The position numbers were made by a program, and so were the translations under genes. A stretch of DNA of 64,000 nt, taken from contig NC_003074.8 of the NCBI RefSeq assembly GCF_000001735.4, positions 5,332,101 to 5,396,100 on the forward strand, given 5' to 3'. The DNA is from Arabidopsis thaliana (Eukaryota; Streptophyta; Magnoliopsida; Brassicales; Brassicaceae). The notes beneath the pieces are model-generated. The model ran no database searches. It was given only the letters and a program-made list of their open reading frames with translations, and was not told the DNA's origin. Of this stretch, positions 24,682 to 35,600 are shown piece by piece; within the stretch, counting starts at the first letter, position 1; each line of letters starts with the position of its first letter.

Positions 24682-26318
24682 CTATTCATCAGAATCGGAT
24701 AACTCGAGGGGACAAGAGCCATCATCAACATTAGCATATGGGTTGAAATGTTCTGAATTTGTATCCATGCATCCAGGAACTAGATCCAAGTTGCATCTAT
24801 CTCCCTGAAATTTGTTCATACATTTTAAAATTTAGTGTATTCAAATTTTATAGGACATAGTTTGGCGAGAACTTACTCCTTCGACCGTCAAGTTGGCGAT
24901 CATCGTGCAACGAGTTGGAACAACGTTCGAGTCAGGAAATATTGCTCTTTCGCAGGCTCCATCTTGGCTCAACTCGTTCGCTAGACCCTTTTTGCACCAA
25001 TTGATAAATGATAAGTTTTGCATATTGCATATATAGATGATAAGTAGTTGTGAAAATTTGAAAAGAAATTCATTACATACCTCATTGAAGAACTCAATAG
25101 GTTTGTTTTGCCATCGCTTGGGGACTTGAAACTGAAGTCTGTATGGACCGTCCCAATCGACACCATTAGTGAATGAGAATATCAAATTCACAGCTGATAA
25201 TGATTCATAGGAAAGATAAAAGTGTCAAATTAATACAAATAACTATTTGGTCACAAACCATGATTTGATTTTTGATTATAAAAGAAAACGAACCATGCTT
25301 AGGAATGCAAATCTGCATAGTGTATATCGGAGAATCGGCTTTGCCTCGATCTTTCTTAAGCATTGCTCTTGGCTCCCCACCACACATGATTGGTTGGTTA
25401 AATCCTCCTGCACCATTTAGTAACCAATTGAATATTTTCATTTTTTTTGTTGTTATAAGTACTCCATAAGACTGGTCTATGTAGCTTTCTACTAATTTAA
25501 TTTGGAAATGAAAATATATCACTTGCAAGCCACACTTAGAAATAATTACTTGACTAAACCCCACGATTAGACTGCTAACTATAAGTACTTGTACGAAAAC
25601 AATTATACAGTATGTGGTAGCCCCATTAAACAGCCGCCCTAACCGCGCCAACTCGTTGGGACAACTCGGAATACAAGTTAATTTAATTAGATGTTTTATG
25701 AGAAACTCACCGTTGAAAGCAACCCCATAGTCTTCGTTAAGAGTGAGTTTGCTTGCAGCTGGATTATAGAAAAGTTTCAACTTTTCACCCTAATCCAAAA
25801 AAGTTTTGTAAGAAGTTAATTGAGTTAAAGAGCCTCAACACTTGAAAATAGCTAGAGAAACTTACTGAGGTTGGTGGAAGACCATTCATGGTTTTCCAGT
25901 ACACAGGAGCAGTACCCATCTCGAACATGGCCCATGAAGGAAGCTTGTATCTATCAAAATAATCAATCATGAACTATGTTTATTATTATATTCATATAGT
26001 TATATCGACCAAAGCAACACGATGAACTAAAATAAAGACAGACTCTTTGATCTCTTCGAGAGGTGCAAGAGTCGTGGCAACAGCTTTAACTTGGAGATCA
26101 AGTTTCTTCCTCGGAAATCTCCTTAGTATTGGACCAATCCTTGAACTGTACACTGTATCATTCATTAGCTTTAGTTTTAACTCGTTATATAGCTAGTATT
26201 ATAGATTGACATAAATGAATCAAGAATTTGAGTGAAAATACTTACAAAAACTACGTTTCGAGGATAAAGGCTGCGACGGAGAGGCGAAAACGGCGGAGGT
26301 ATTAGCGGCAGCAGCCAT
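24682..26318 (-). CDS. PIFI: Post-illumination chlorophyll fluorescence increase protein
   Basis: Eight minus-strand exons (26246-26318, 26044-26152, 25866-25950, 25711-25789, 25294-25407, 25081-25193, 24877-24987, 24682-24804) give 268 residues. The first ~45 residues are Ser/Arg-rich and serve as a plastid transit peptide. The mature part is a plant- and cyanobacteria-type soluble protein ([29 protein letters not shown], then an acidic tail) with no known catalytic motif. Family knowledge: loss of PIFI impairs NDH-dependent plastoquinone reduction and non-photochemical electron flow in chlororespiration. The intron 2 donor is a weak GTCTGT. The gene shares a 668-bp divergent promoter with FAD5. 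Recalled as At3g15840. Confidence 0.93.
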
Positions 26319-26986
26319 CGATACCGATCTAATGAGAAACCTTTTTTGGGGATGAAAGAAGGAGAAAAATATGTAAGTAATTGATATATGGCTTCAAGAT
26401 AAGGATTTTTCACACCACAAATACAAATATCTACTATAGAATTTTTTTCTTACACATACAAACAAAGACTTAAGTATCATAGAGACAAATATCAAATTTG
26501 AAATGTAAGGTCTATGGAACATGTCCCTTTCACTCTTGGGATTTTTCCTTTAATGAATAAGAAAGAATGGGCTCAAAACCAAAATAAGCCCATTCAAGAG
26601 ATCAATGAGCCCAATTGTTTGAAAGCAAATATTGGGGTGATTTGTTAACTTTCCAAGAAAAACACGGGCTTTTCAGCAAAACAACTCGAAAAATTGAAGA
26701 GAAGATCCGGGTTTTAGATAACTGCCCCAAATTGGCAATCCAAATCCCTAAAACCATCTTATCCTCTCTTTCCAAATCTAGCCGCAATGTAGTCCCGTGA
26801 ACCACAAAAAAGATGAGATCTTGCACGTCTCTGTCATCACAACTAGTACTACTAATTGTGAAGCATACAAAAAAGACCGACCCTTATTTATACACGCACA
26901 CATATTAACATATTTATACTACTAGTATATAAGTTAAGGGTTTAAGCCTCTTCTCTTCCTTCTTTCTCTTAGCCATCACATCGATA
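26319..26986. promoter_or_regulatory. Divergent promoter of PIFI and FAD5
   Basis: A 668-bp head-to-head interval between two nuclear genes for plastid proteins. TATATAA at 26926-26932 is 54 nt before the FAD5 ATG. Shared light or plastid control is plausible but not shown. Confidence 0.55.
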
Positions 26987-28898
26987 ATGGCTTCTCTTCT
27001 AACAAAACCCAAACCCGTTTTCCTCTGTTCACCATCGTTATCTCCAAGAACTTTGAACACAGCAACACCGTCATTGAATTTCACCAGAATTTCATTCACC
27101 CATCACCAAAAGCTTGCTCCTTTCAAGCCTCCTAGTCTCGTTGTTGCATTCTCTGAAAAGGGTTTGAAGAGAGATGTCACCACAGCTGCTGCAGCGACGG
27201 AGGGAGATTACAGAAGGATAATGTTATCTGATGTGTTGGTGAAGAAGAAGGAAAAAGTAGTTTGGTGGGAGAGAGAATGGAAAGCTATGGACTTTGGAGC
27301 TGTTGCTGTCGTTTTGTCTATGCATTTGCTTAGTCTTTTGGCTCCGTTTCAATTCAATTGGAGAGCTGTTTCGGTTGCTTTTGGGCTTTATATCGTTACA
27401 GGTCTTCTGGGGATTACTCTGTCTTTCCATAGGAATCTTTCTCATAAAGCCTTCAAGCTACCTAAATGGCTTGAGTACTTGTTTGCTTATTGTGGAGCTC
27501 AAGCTCTTCAGGTGATTTGATTTGATGATAATGTAGTTTTTGTTGAATGTGTAATTTTGTCACAAATTGTGTGATTGATGTTTGTGTGTTGTTTTCTTCA
27601 GGGAAACCCAATTGATTGGGTGAGTACACATAGGTACCATCATCAGTTTTGTGATTCAGACAGAGACCCTCATAGCCCACTTGATGGGTTTTGGTTCAGT
27701 CACATGAATTGGATGTTTGATACCAATACAATCACCCAAAGGGTAACGATTTGCTTCTTCTCTTTTTTCATATTAATATTTTTCTGAAAACTGTATTCTA
27801 AAACTCTGTTTTGTATATGATGTTTAAAGTGTGGAGAGCCTAATAATGTTGGGGACTTGGAGAAGCAGCCATTCTATCGATTCCTTCGAACCACCTACAT
27901 TTTGCATCCGCTGGCTCTAGCGGTTGCTTTATACGCAATGGGTGGCTTTCCATTCATCGTTTGGGGAATGGTATGTTCTGTGGCTAGTCTTGCATTTTGA
28001 ATCTATTCACTGTTAATTTTTCATAACTAGCTGATAGGATTATGATGTGTTTTAGCTCGGCCAAAACAAGATAATTCTACCAGTTTTTTTTGTGTAGCTA
28101 TCAATTTGCTGGGCCAAATCTCCTCACTTGATTTCCCTCTTGCGTTTTCTTGTAATTTAGTGCAACTTAGATTATTGACCTTAGGCACACAAGTTGTGTT
28201 TGTTGAACAAAACAGAACCACAAGTAAATATCTTATCTTTCTTGTAAGAAAGATTTGTGGCTCATGCTCTTCTCGTGAATGGACTTAATTCTAGTTGCTT
28301 GTATTTAGTTAGATATAAACAACATTTGCATGCTAAAAGTGAAACTACATTGAATTTTTTTTTATCAAATTTGTAAACGGAACGAAAAGAAGAAAAAAGG
28401 CAGAAGAAACTTGATTATAACTACTCTAACATTTCCATAGAGTCACGGTTTCTGATTTGATTTTCGTCTCTAATCCTTTTTTTCTTGGGTTTTGCAGGGT
28501 GTAAGAATAGTATGGGTATATCATATAACTTGGCTAGTGAACTCAGCTTGTCATGTATGGGGAAAACAAGCATGGAACACAGGCGATTTGTCTAAGAACA
28601 ACTGGTAAAACTCTTCATCGATCACTCCTTAATCACTCGATCCATCTTAAGATAATATAGTTGTACTAAAAGAAACTCTGAATTATAATTTTGCAGGTGG
28701 GTAGCAGCTCTAGCATTCGGGGAAGGATGGCACAACAATCACCATGCTTTTGAGTTCTCAGCTCGACACGGCTTAGAATGGTGGCAACTTGATATGACTT
28801 GGTACGTCGTTAAGTTCCTTCAAGCCATCGGTTTAGCAACTGATGTCAAGCTCCCATCGGAAGCTCAGAAACAAAGAATGGCATTCACCAGCGACTGA
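26987..28898 (+). CDS. FAD5: Plastid palmitoyl-MGDG delta-7 desaturase
   Basis: Five exons (26987-27511, 27602-27742, 27830-27970, 28498-28604, 28697-28898) give 371 residues. Inserts the first double bond into palmitate at sn-2 of monogalactosyldiacylglycerol, starting 16:3 synthesis. The first ~70 residues form a transit peptide. The three histidine boxes of the acyl-CoA-type (ADS) desaturases are visible: HRNLSH from H148, HRYHH from H185 and WHNNHH from about W316; they bind the di-iron centre. Four hydrophobic segments flank them. It is related to the second desaturase at 30811 with identical internal exon lengths (141, 141, 107 nt). Intron 3 is the longest. Recalled as At3g15850 (ADS3). 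Confidence 0.96.
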
Positions 28899-29106
28899 TC
28901 TTAAAAAACTACATGGTTATGCCTAAAGTCAAAACTGTCGGTTCGATTGAAGCTATGAAGGTTTTAAAAAAGGATTTTGTTCTGCTTTTTTGTGTTTACT
29001 TAAAGGTATATATCTGTGCAAGAGATTGTATGTGACAAACTGATTATGAATAATATCTATAATTACATTCAATACAAAAGGAAGCAAAAAAAAGATGACA
29101 AAAAAT

Positions 29107-29619
29107 TTACGTTCTGTTTGGCCAAGGTGTCCACGGCAATTCTAGATACTCAACTGGTTTGAGTTTAGGAAACACGGTTTTGAAATCCCACTCAAGGCCT
29201 CTAAACACAATTCCTTTCGGGGTTGCCTCGTGAGCACACGACGATCTAGGGCACATCTCAGCGTCCAGATAGGTGTTTTGGATCACGAGTGTAGCCGTTC
29301 CTAACACGGACCGGATTTGGCAGATGTGAATCGCTGGTATTTTGGTTTCGCCTTTTATGAGGATGATTGGGAATGAAAATTGGACTCCTGGCTTTGGAGA
29401 TCGATGCCAACCATAGTCTTTGCGTTTAGATTGGCATCGATACACGATTTCCGGGCGGATTAATCCCGTCATTGAGTTACGGATTGTTATGTTCATGTTT
29501 ACGTAGTCTGGTTCCTTAAGAGCCACGGTGTTGGACGAGATCATGAAAGCTTGTAAAAGAAGACACCATCGAGCTAGGGTTTTGACGATGTTGTTGCTCT
29601 TGTTGTTGTTTAGATCCAT
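29107..29619 (-). CDS. S1-type self-incompatibility homologue (SPH) secreted protein
   Basis: A single-exon gene of 170 residues. A signal peptide-like hydrophobic stretch (about residues 14-33, LARWCLLLQAFMISSNTVAL) precedes the S1 fold. The fold is recognised from VNMNITIRNSM, YRCQSKRKDYGWH and the aromatic LEWDFKTVF block, with cysteine pairs as in poppy S1. In Papaver, S1 proteins are pollen self-incompatibility signals; Arabidopsis is self-compatible and its many SPH genes have mostly unknown roles. This copy has an extended, proline-containing C-terminus (PWTPWPNRT). A TATATTTATG element lies about 45-60 nt upstream. It sits between two desaturase paralogues. Recalled as At3g15860. Confidence 0.85.
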   Translation of the reverse strand: MDLNNNKSNNIVKTLARWCLLLQAFMISSNTVALKEPDYVNMNITIRNSMTGLIRPEIVYRCQSKRKDYGWHRSPKPGVQFSFPIILIKGETKIPAIHICQIRSVLGTATLVIQNTYLDAEMCPRSSCAHEATPKGIVFRGLEWDFKTVFPKLKPVEYLELPWTPWPNRT

Positions 29620-30810
29620 CTTTTTTTTTGTGTGTGTTCTCGCTCGTTCGTGTTTTTCCCTTTCTCATAAATATATGTTAAGTATATCATAGCTTACTTG
29701 AAACAGAAACTGTTAAAACTTTCTTATATTTTCTCAAATGAAAGCAAACTAACTAACGGTATTTTAATTTGCCACAAACAAACAAATGGTTACATATGCT
29801 AAAAATGCAAGATTTAATTTTTGCTAACTTTAACTGAAATGCCAATGTTTAAGCTGTCACACATATAGGTAGGGTTTATTAGTCGGTTCAAAAAAAATGC
29901 TTCTGGGCCTGTTTATTTGAGCAGTCTCGGCCCAAACTCAGCTCATGAGTCTCACCATCTCACATGCTCATCACGTGATGCGCTCTCTGCCAACATGAAT
30001 CGCGCGCGCACGTCAGCTATAGTAATTCTTATGCGTCATATCATTCCGTATATTGGTAACGTATGATCCCTCAAGAAATGTTAAACCCTCAAGAAATGTC
30101 CACCGTGAGTAGTAGTAGCCAGGCTATAGCGCGCTAGACCATTTGTTGAGCAAGTATTTATTTGGTAAAACTTTGTTTTCAGACTAGAGTTTTCAATTTT
30201 TCAAAAATGTCATTTGTGGTTTCGCAGATTCTGAGTGGATAGTTGGAATCTTTATCGATTACCAGCTCTCTCTCCTCATGTTTTGCCAAATACGGAACTA
30301 CTGGTACTTAACGCTTGTGTTGTGTCGATCTATAATTGGTACGTACGCATTTGTTTATTATTTGGGCCGTAAGAAAACACGTGGTAGTGGGTGCGACGTG
30401 CAAAAACTTAAAAGTACTTACCAACCATTATTACTACGTACGTGAGTGAGACGCTGTGCTATCAGTAACCACACCGATCCCGTTTATATTCTAAGTTTTA
30501 CTGCAAATGGTAATCAAACAAATTATTTGTTCTTTCATGAGAAGTGGCGGTAAATTCTATTATATTCATTCTAGAGGAATGAGTAAACTTAAGCAAAATA
30601 CCCATGCATTAATGCATATCGAATGTTCAGGGGTTTTTTGCACAATATATATACTTAGTCCTGCTGCAATTTCTTTAATCATTTATATAAATCTATCATT
30701 TTTCGCATCTTGTTTTTTAATTTACCGGCCATGGATAAGTTTTTAGTCATGTATATATAGTAGCACATTGAATATGCATGTAAAGGCATAAACTTTTAGA
30801 ACATTAAGCC
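29620..30810. other. Intergenic between S1 homologue and second desaturase
   Basis: Contains CACGTG-type cores near 29974 and 30380 and a short direct repeat CCCTCAAGAAATGT (about 30068 and 30087). No gene is supported; these are probably promoter elements of the flanking genes. Confidence 0.5.
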
Positions 30811-32325
30811 ATGATGTCTCTATCTACAACTCTCAAACCGCTTTCTCATTTTTCACCTTTTGTTAAAAGACATAACCCCAAAACTAACAATACCTTGTTC
30901 ACACTTGACACACATAACTTTACAAACTCTTTTTGGTCCAAACGAGGAGGATCTGTGTCTCACAGGAAACACACGGTCGTGGCTGTTTATGAGGCACCGG
31001 ATCATGTCGAGAGCTCATGGAGAAGACTCTTGTCGGAGGTTGTGGTGGTGAGAACGAAGAGGTCATTTTGGGAAAGGAGTTGGACTTCTTGGGACGTGAG
31101 CAAGTTAGTAATATTCGTCGGGACTCATTTGTTGAGCCTCTTGGCTCCATTTTACTTCAGTTGGGAGGCTTTTTGGGTTTTCCCTTGGCTCGTTTTCATC
31201 AATGGAATCTGCATTACCTTGTCTTATCATAGGAACCTTTCTCACCGAAGTTTTGATCTGCCGAAATGGCTCGAATATCTATTTGCTTACGGTGGCGTTC
31301 TGGCTTTTCAGGTTTACATATATATATATATATTCTCACTGTTTGATATGAACATTAGATTAAGAATATATATATTATGTATCTTTAATCGCAACTTCTA
31401 AATTGTGTGTGCGCGCAGGGAGACCCAATAGAGTGGGTGAGCAACCATCGGTACCATCATAAGCATTGTGAGACACAACGTGACCCACACAGCCCTACAC
31501 AAGGGTTTTGGTTTAGTCACATGGCATGGATATTTGATACAAGTTCTATCCTTGAGAATGTAATAAAAATTATCAATTTGTAAAACCAAATTAATTTCTT
31601 GATGGCCATGTTAAGATGATCAAGTTTTTTCGATGCTAAGAATACCCTTTTTCCTATCCGGGGAAGAGACCTAACCCTGACTAAACCGTTGGGTGCATGC
31701 TCGCAGTGTGGTGGAGAGGAGAATGTAGATGACCTTGTGAGGCAGCCCTTCTATAGGTTCCTTCAGCGAACGGTCCTATTGCATATGATGGCTTATTCCT
31801 TCCTCTTCTATTTTTGTGGAGGCATGCCTTTACTCGTCTGGGGAATTGTAAGGATACATACCATTCCTTGTCTTAATCTCAATATACTATTATCCATGTA
31901 AAATAATATGAGAGAAACGGCAATGGCAGGGTATCACAATTGCGGTTCGACTTCACCTGACTTTTCTGGTGAACTCAGTTTGTCATATATGGGGAACACG
32001 AGCATGGAACACATCTGACTTCTCCAAAAACAATTGGTAATGTGCATACACACACATACACTTATACATATATCTAATCTAACTAAATAGTGATATTAGC
32101 AATTACTATATTGGTGATGAATATATCAGGTGGGTAGCAATTTTAACACTTGGCGAGGGATGGCATAACAATCATCATGCGTTCGAGTTCTCGGCCAGGC
32201 ATGGACTCGAATGGTGGCAGCTCGACATTACTTGGTGTCTCATTAGATTTCTTGAAGCTATTGGTTTGGCCACTAACGTTAAGTTACCTACTGAAACTCA
32301 AATGAAGGGAAAGGCTTTGGTTTGA
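30811..32325 (+). CDS. ADS3.2: FAD5-like plastid acyl-lipid desaturase (ADS3.2 type)
   Basis: Five exons (30811-31311, 31419-31559, 31707-31847, 31930-32036, 32130-32325) give 361 residues. All three His boxes are kept: HRNLSH, HRYHH and WHNNHH, so the protein should be catalytically competent. The first ~60 residues (Ser/Thr/Lys/Arg-rich) look like a transit peptide. Exon lengths 2-4 are identical to FAD5, showing descent by local duplication. Compared with FAD5 the first exon is 24 nt shorter, the [22 protein letters not shown] region differs, and the C-terminus ends MKGKALV. Substrate specificity is not known to me; a chain-length or position difference from FAD5 is possible. Recalled as At3g15870. 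Confidence 0.93.
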
Positions 32326-32691
32326 TCTCTGCTCCTCCTGCTTCCATCTCCAACTACGAATCACTATTTCTTCAGTAGTTAGAGCTGTGATTTGTTGTGT
32401 CTAAAGAACACCAAGACTTTATAAACAATCTTTTTATCTACATACCTTGAAATCTAGATAAACGTTAACTGTTGCGAGGGGGAAACTCTATAATGGTACT
32501 AATAAGGGAATCTCAAATGAAACCATTTAGTAAAACACTAGAATTAATGGAAGAAACTGCTGCTTCACCTTTCACCTACTATGAATTGAGTAAGACAATA
32601 TAATAACCTACAATCTCAGAGCTATCCTCTCAAAGTGTATAATAATAACTTGGGAGGCTGCATGGTGCGAGCTTGGTGAACAGACCAGACC
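32326..32691. other. Convergent 3' flanks of ADS3.2 and TPR4
   Basis: A 366-bp interval holding the 3' UTRs of the two convergent genes. Nothing else is seen. Confidence 0.6.
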
Positions 32692-35600
32692 TCACCTCGG
32701 TTGTTGATCTGACCCGGGAGCTGAGGAGACGCTTGGCCCTGCTCCGTTTTCTGGTGGTGCGGATATTCCCCACTTCCCTTCTGGACCTGGTGGTTCGATC
32801 ACGTGGACCCCACCATCGGTTAGTCCAACTGCAAACTGGTTTGGTTCAGACGGATGTGCTGCAACTGTGGCTGGATATACTCTCGAGCTATATTCAATAA
32901 AAAGCCAGATGTTACTTATGTTGTTGTGTTTGTCTTAACTCTGCCAAAAGTTGAAATATAGCAGAGGGTTCTTACCTCGGGTTTGAAGGCAAATATGAAT
33001 TGGGACCAATGCGGCACTTCAGTTGCAATGTTGTTGCCGTCAAGATACTCACACTTCCATCATCAAAGGCTGCATAGATTGACTGGCTATCACATGAATA
33101 TACTGCATCTGTGACTGAACCACTTGACTCTTTCGGTATCCACTGAAAGAAGAAAGAAAGAAACAGATCAGGTCTTACAGGACATTAATCGATCAGGTAT
33201 TTAAGGACATTGACAAAACATTTAATGTAATGCTGCTCTATGAGACATTTTGGCAGCATACCTGCTTCATGTTCTCTAATTTAGGAGCCTCATATATGGC
33301 TAACTGGCTGGCATGGACAACAAGTACATGTATCTGGTCTTGATGGAACTGAACGCGTGTATGAGCAAGTGGATTTGGTGAATGCCCGCTTGGAATTTGT
33401 ATCTGTTTGCTAGCTTGTTTTTCCCATCCATCCATGCTCCATACACAAAGCTATACAGATAGAACCGTTTATATATTAGGAAACTGATAACACGGCAGAT
33501 GAAAGCAGTGGCAAGATCTTTTTTTATAACATAATTGGAGGGGGAATATATTACAGCCAATGCAAATGCAGCATATAAGCATACCTGAGAATCAGCACCA
33601 GAGGAAACAAGAACATTTAGCACGTTTGAGAATGCTAAACCAGTCACTCTCTTCTGATGACCTTTCAATTTACTTTTAACCTGCATGATTCATTACCATC
33701 CAAAAGCTGTTTAGAATATTTGTTTCTATGACAAACTAAAAAATCCTTTTAACACTTTCAGTTGAGTCAGGATACCTCATCAACTCTGACATTGTAGATT
33801 TGAATAGAAGAGTCATCCATTCCGATAGCAATTATATTATTGTCTTGAGGATGGAAGGCAAGGGAAGTCGCTGCTGGAGGAGGAGCCATGAATGTCGTCA
33901 TCGTCTGCAAAAAAGAAAGATAAATAAGTGAGCAAACACAGAGCTTGAGAAGCCAACTAGCCAAGCAGATGAATAGACGTGAGTAGGACATAGAGGGACC
34001 TTAAAAGTCATCATGTTGAATAAGGAAATTTTTCCTCCAGAGGCTGACATGACATAAGAATCATTTTTTGAGAGTGCAAAGCATGGAACTACATCCTCTT
34101 TGTTTCCCTCACGTGTATCATTTGTCATTAATACTCCACTAGATGGCTGCCAAAGCTGTGGTGGGACATTGCTGTTTGCCTAAACAAACAAAAACCATAC
34201 AAGAAGCTATAACTATTGAGTTTCAAAAACACCATTATATGTGGTATTAACGGTTATGGTATACCTTTCCCAAAAGATTCCGCTCACTCTTTTGCCATTT
34301 CCATAGTTTATGTGCAGCATTTTCTGCTAATGCCAATATAGCACCTCCAGAATTTGTATATATCAACTTAACAACCTGCATCGAGAAATAAGATGACATC
34401 ATGACCAAGATAAGAAGAGAGAATCAGACAAAGGACTCCAGAAATAAGTTTTATGCAAAGGAAACTTTAAGATAATTTTCATTTGAACTACTAGTAATGA
34501 AAATTGTCTATTTAATCATAGAATTCCAAATATAATAAAAGGAAGTATTTTAGCTCTAATAGTGGGAAATGATTGCTATATCATTCTTTTAAAGTAAGGT
34601 CTGCAACGCATCCTAGTTGGAACAAAATGACAACATGTTTCAAATAGATTGGATACATACTCTTGCTGGTAGCAGGGTGTCAGGAAGCCGCAGAGTACGA
34701 AGCTGGGAACGTTCACTGATCTCAGTCAGCTTCCAAGTCTTTGATTTCTCTGCATCATCAGCGATTCGTGGTTTGACATCTGGCAGACTGCGATTATCTC
34801 CATTCTAAAACCAAAAAATTATGAATAAACTTAGCAGGAATTCAGTAAAGCGTTTTGAATGAAAATATCTAACCGAACAAAATATCTTAAAACATTTCAC
34901 AGGTAGGATTACCAATCCAGTAACAGATGCCACTGGTCCACTTCTTTCACCCATTGATAGACTCATTCCAGTGCTTGAATTTGGAGTGCCAAATGTGCCA
35001 ACAATAGGACCCTAAAACAAAAATCATGCATTCAAATTTTTTGTTTTCTGCAATAGCAACCAGCCAGAACAGAATAAGAAAGAATATGATGACAAGTGTT
35101 TACCTTAGCAACTGACCCAGGAGGAGCTCTAGAGCTATCAAGGCCACGGTTTGCCATGGAATGCAAAATTCTGGAACCTTCAGCATTCGCTAGAATCTTA
35201 ATTCCGTTATCAGTAGTTGAGACGGCCAGCAGAGTTCCTTCTTTATTGATCCTTAAGCAAGGGGAAGACTATTGATATTAAGTTAGCAACCAATTCTTTT
35301 AAAGGTCAATACTACAAACAGCAATTGAGGTAGACATAGACCCTTACCGGTAAACCCCCTTCTGCAGCCGTTGAACTCAAGAGATCAACACTATCCATAT
35401 CCCAAAATTTGACTTGGAATTCATCACCAGCTACCAAAAATTTATTCTTCATGGTGTCGAACTGGACAACCCCCACAGACCGTTTCCCCAGTCCAAGATA
35501 AGTCCGCTTCACAGCTCCTTCACTTTCATTCCATTCAACAATGAATGACTCCCCCTCCTTACTAGTACCACAAGAAAATAATCTACAACAAACGAGAAGA

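Noticed and set aside
24841-25780. Long minus-strand frames with extra residues between PIFI exons
   Set aside because: They are read-through of PIFI introns; the spliced eight-exon model accounts for all conserved blocks.
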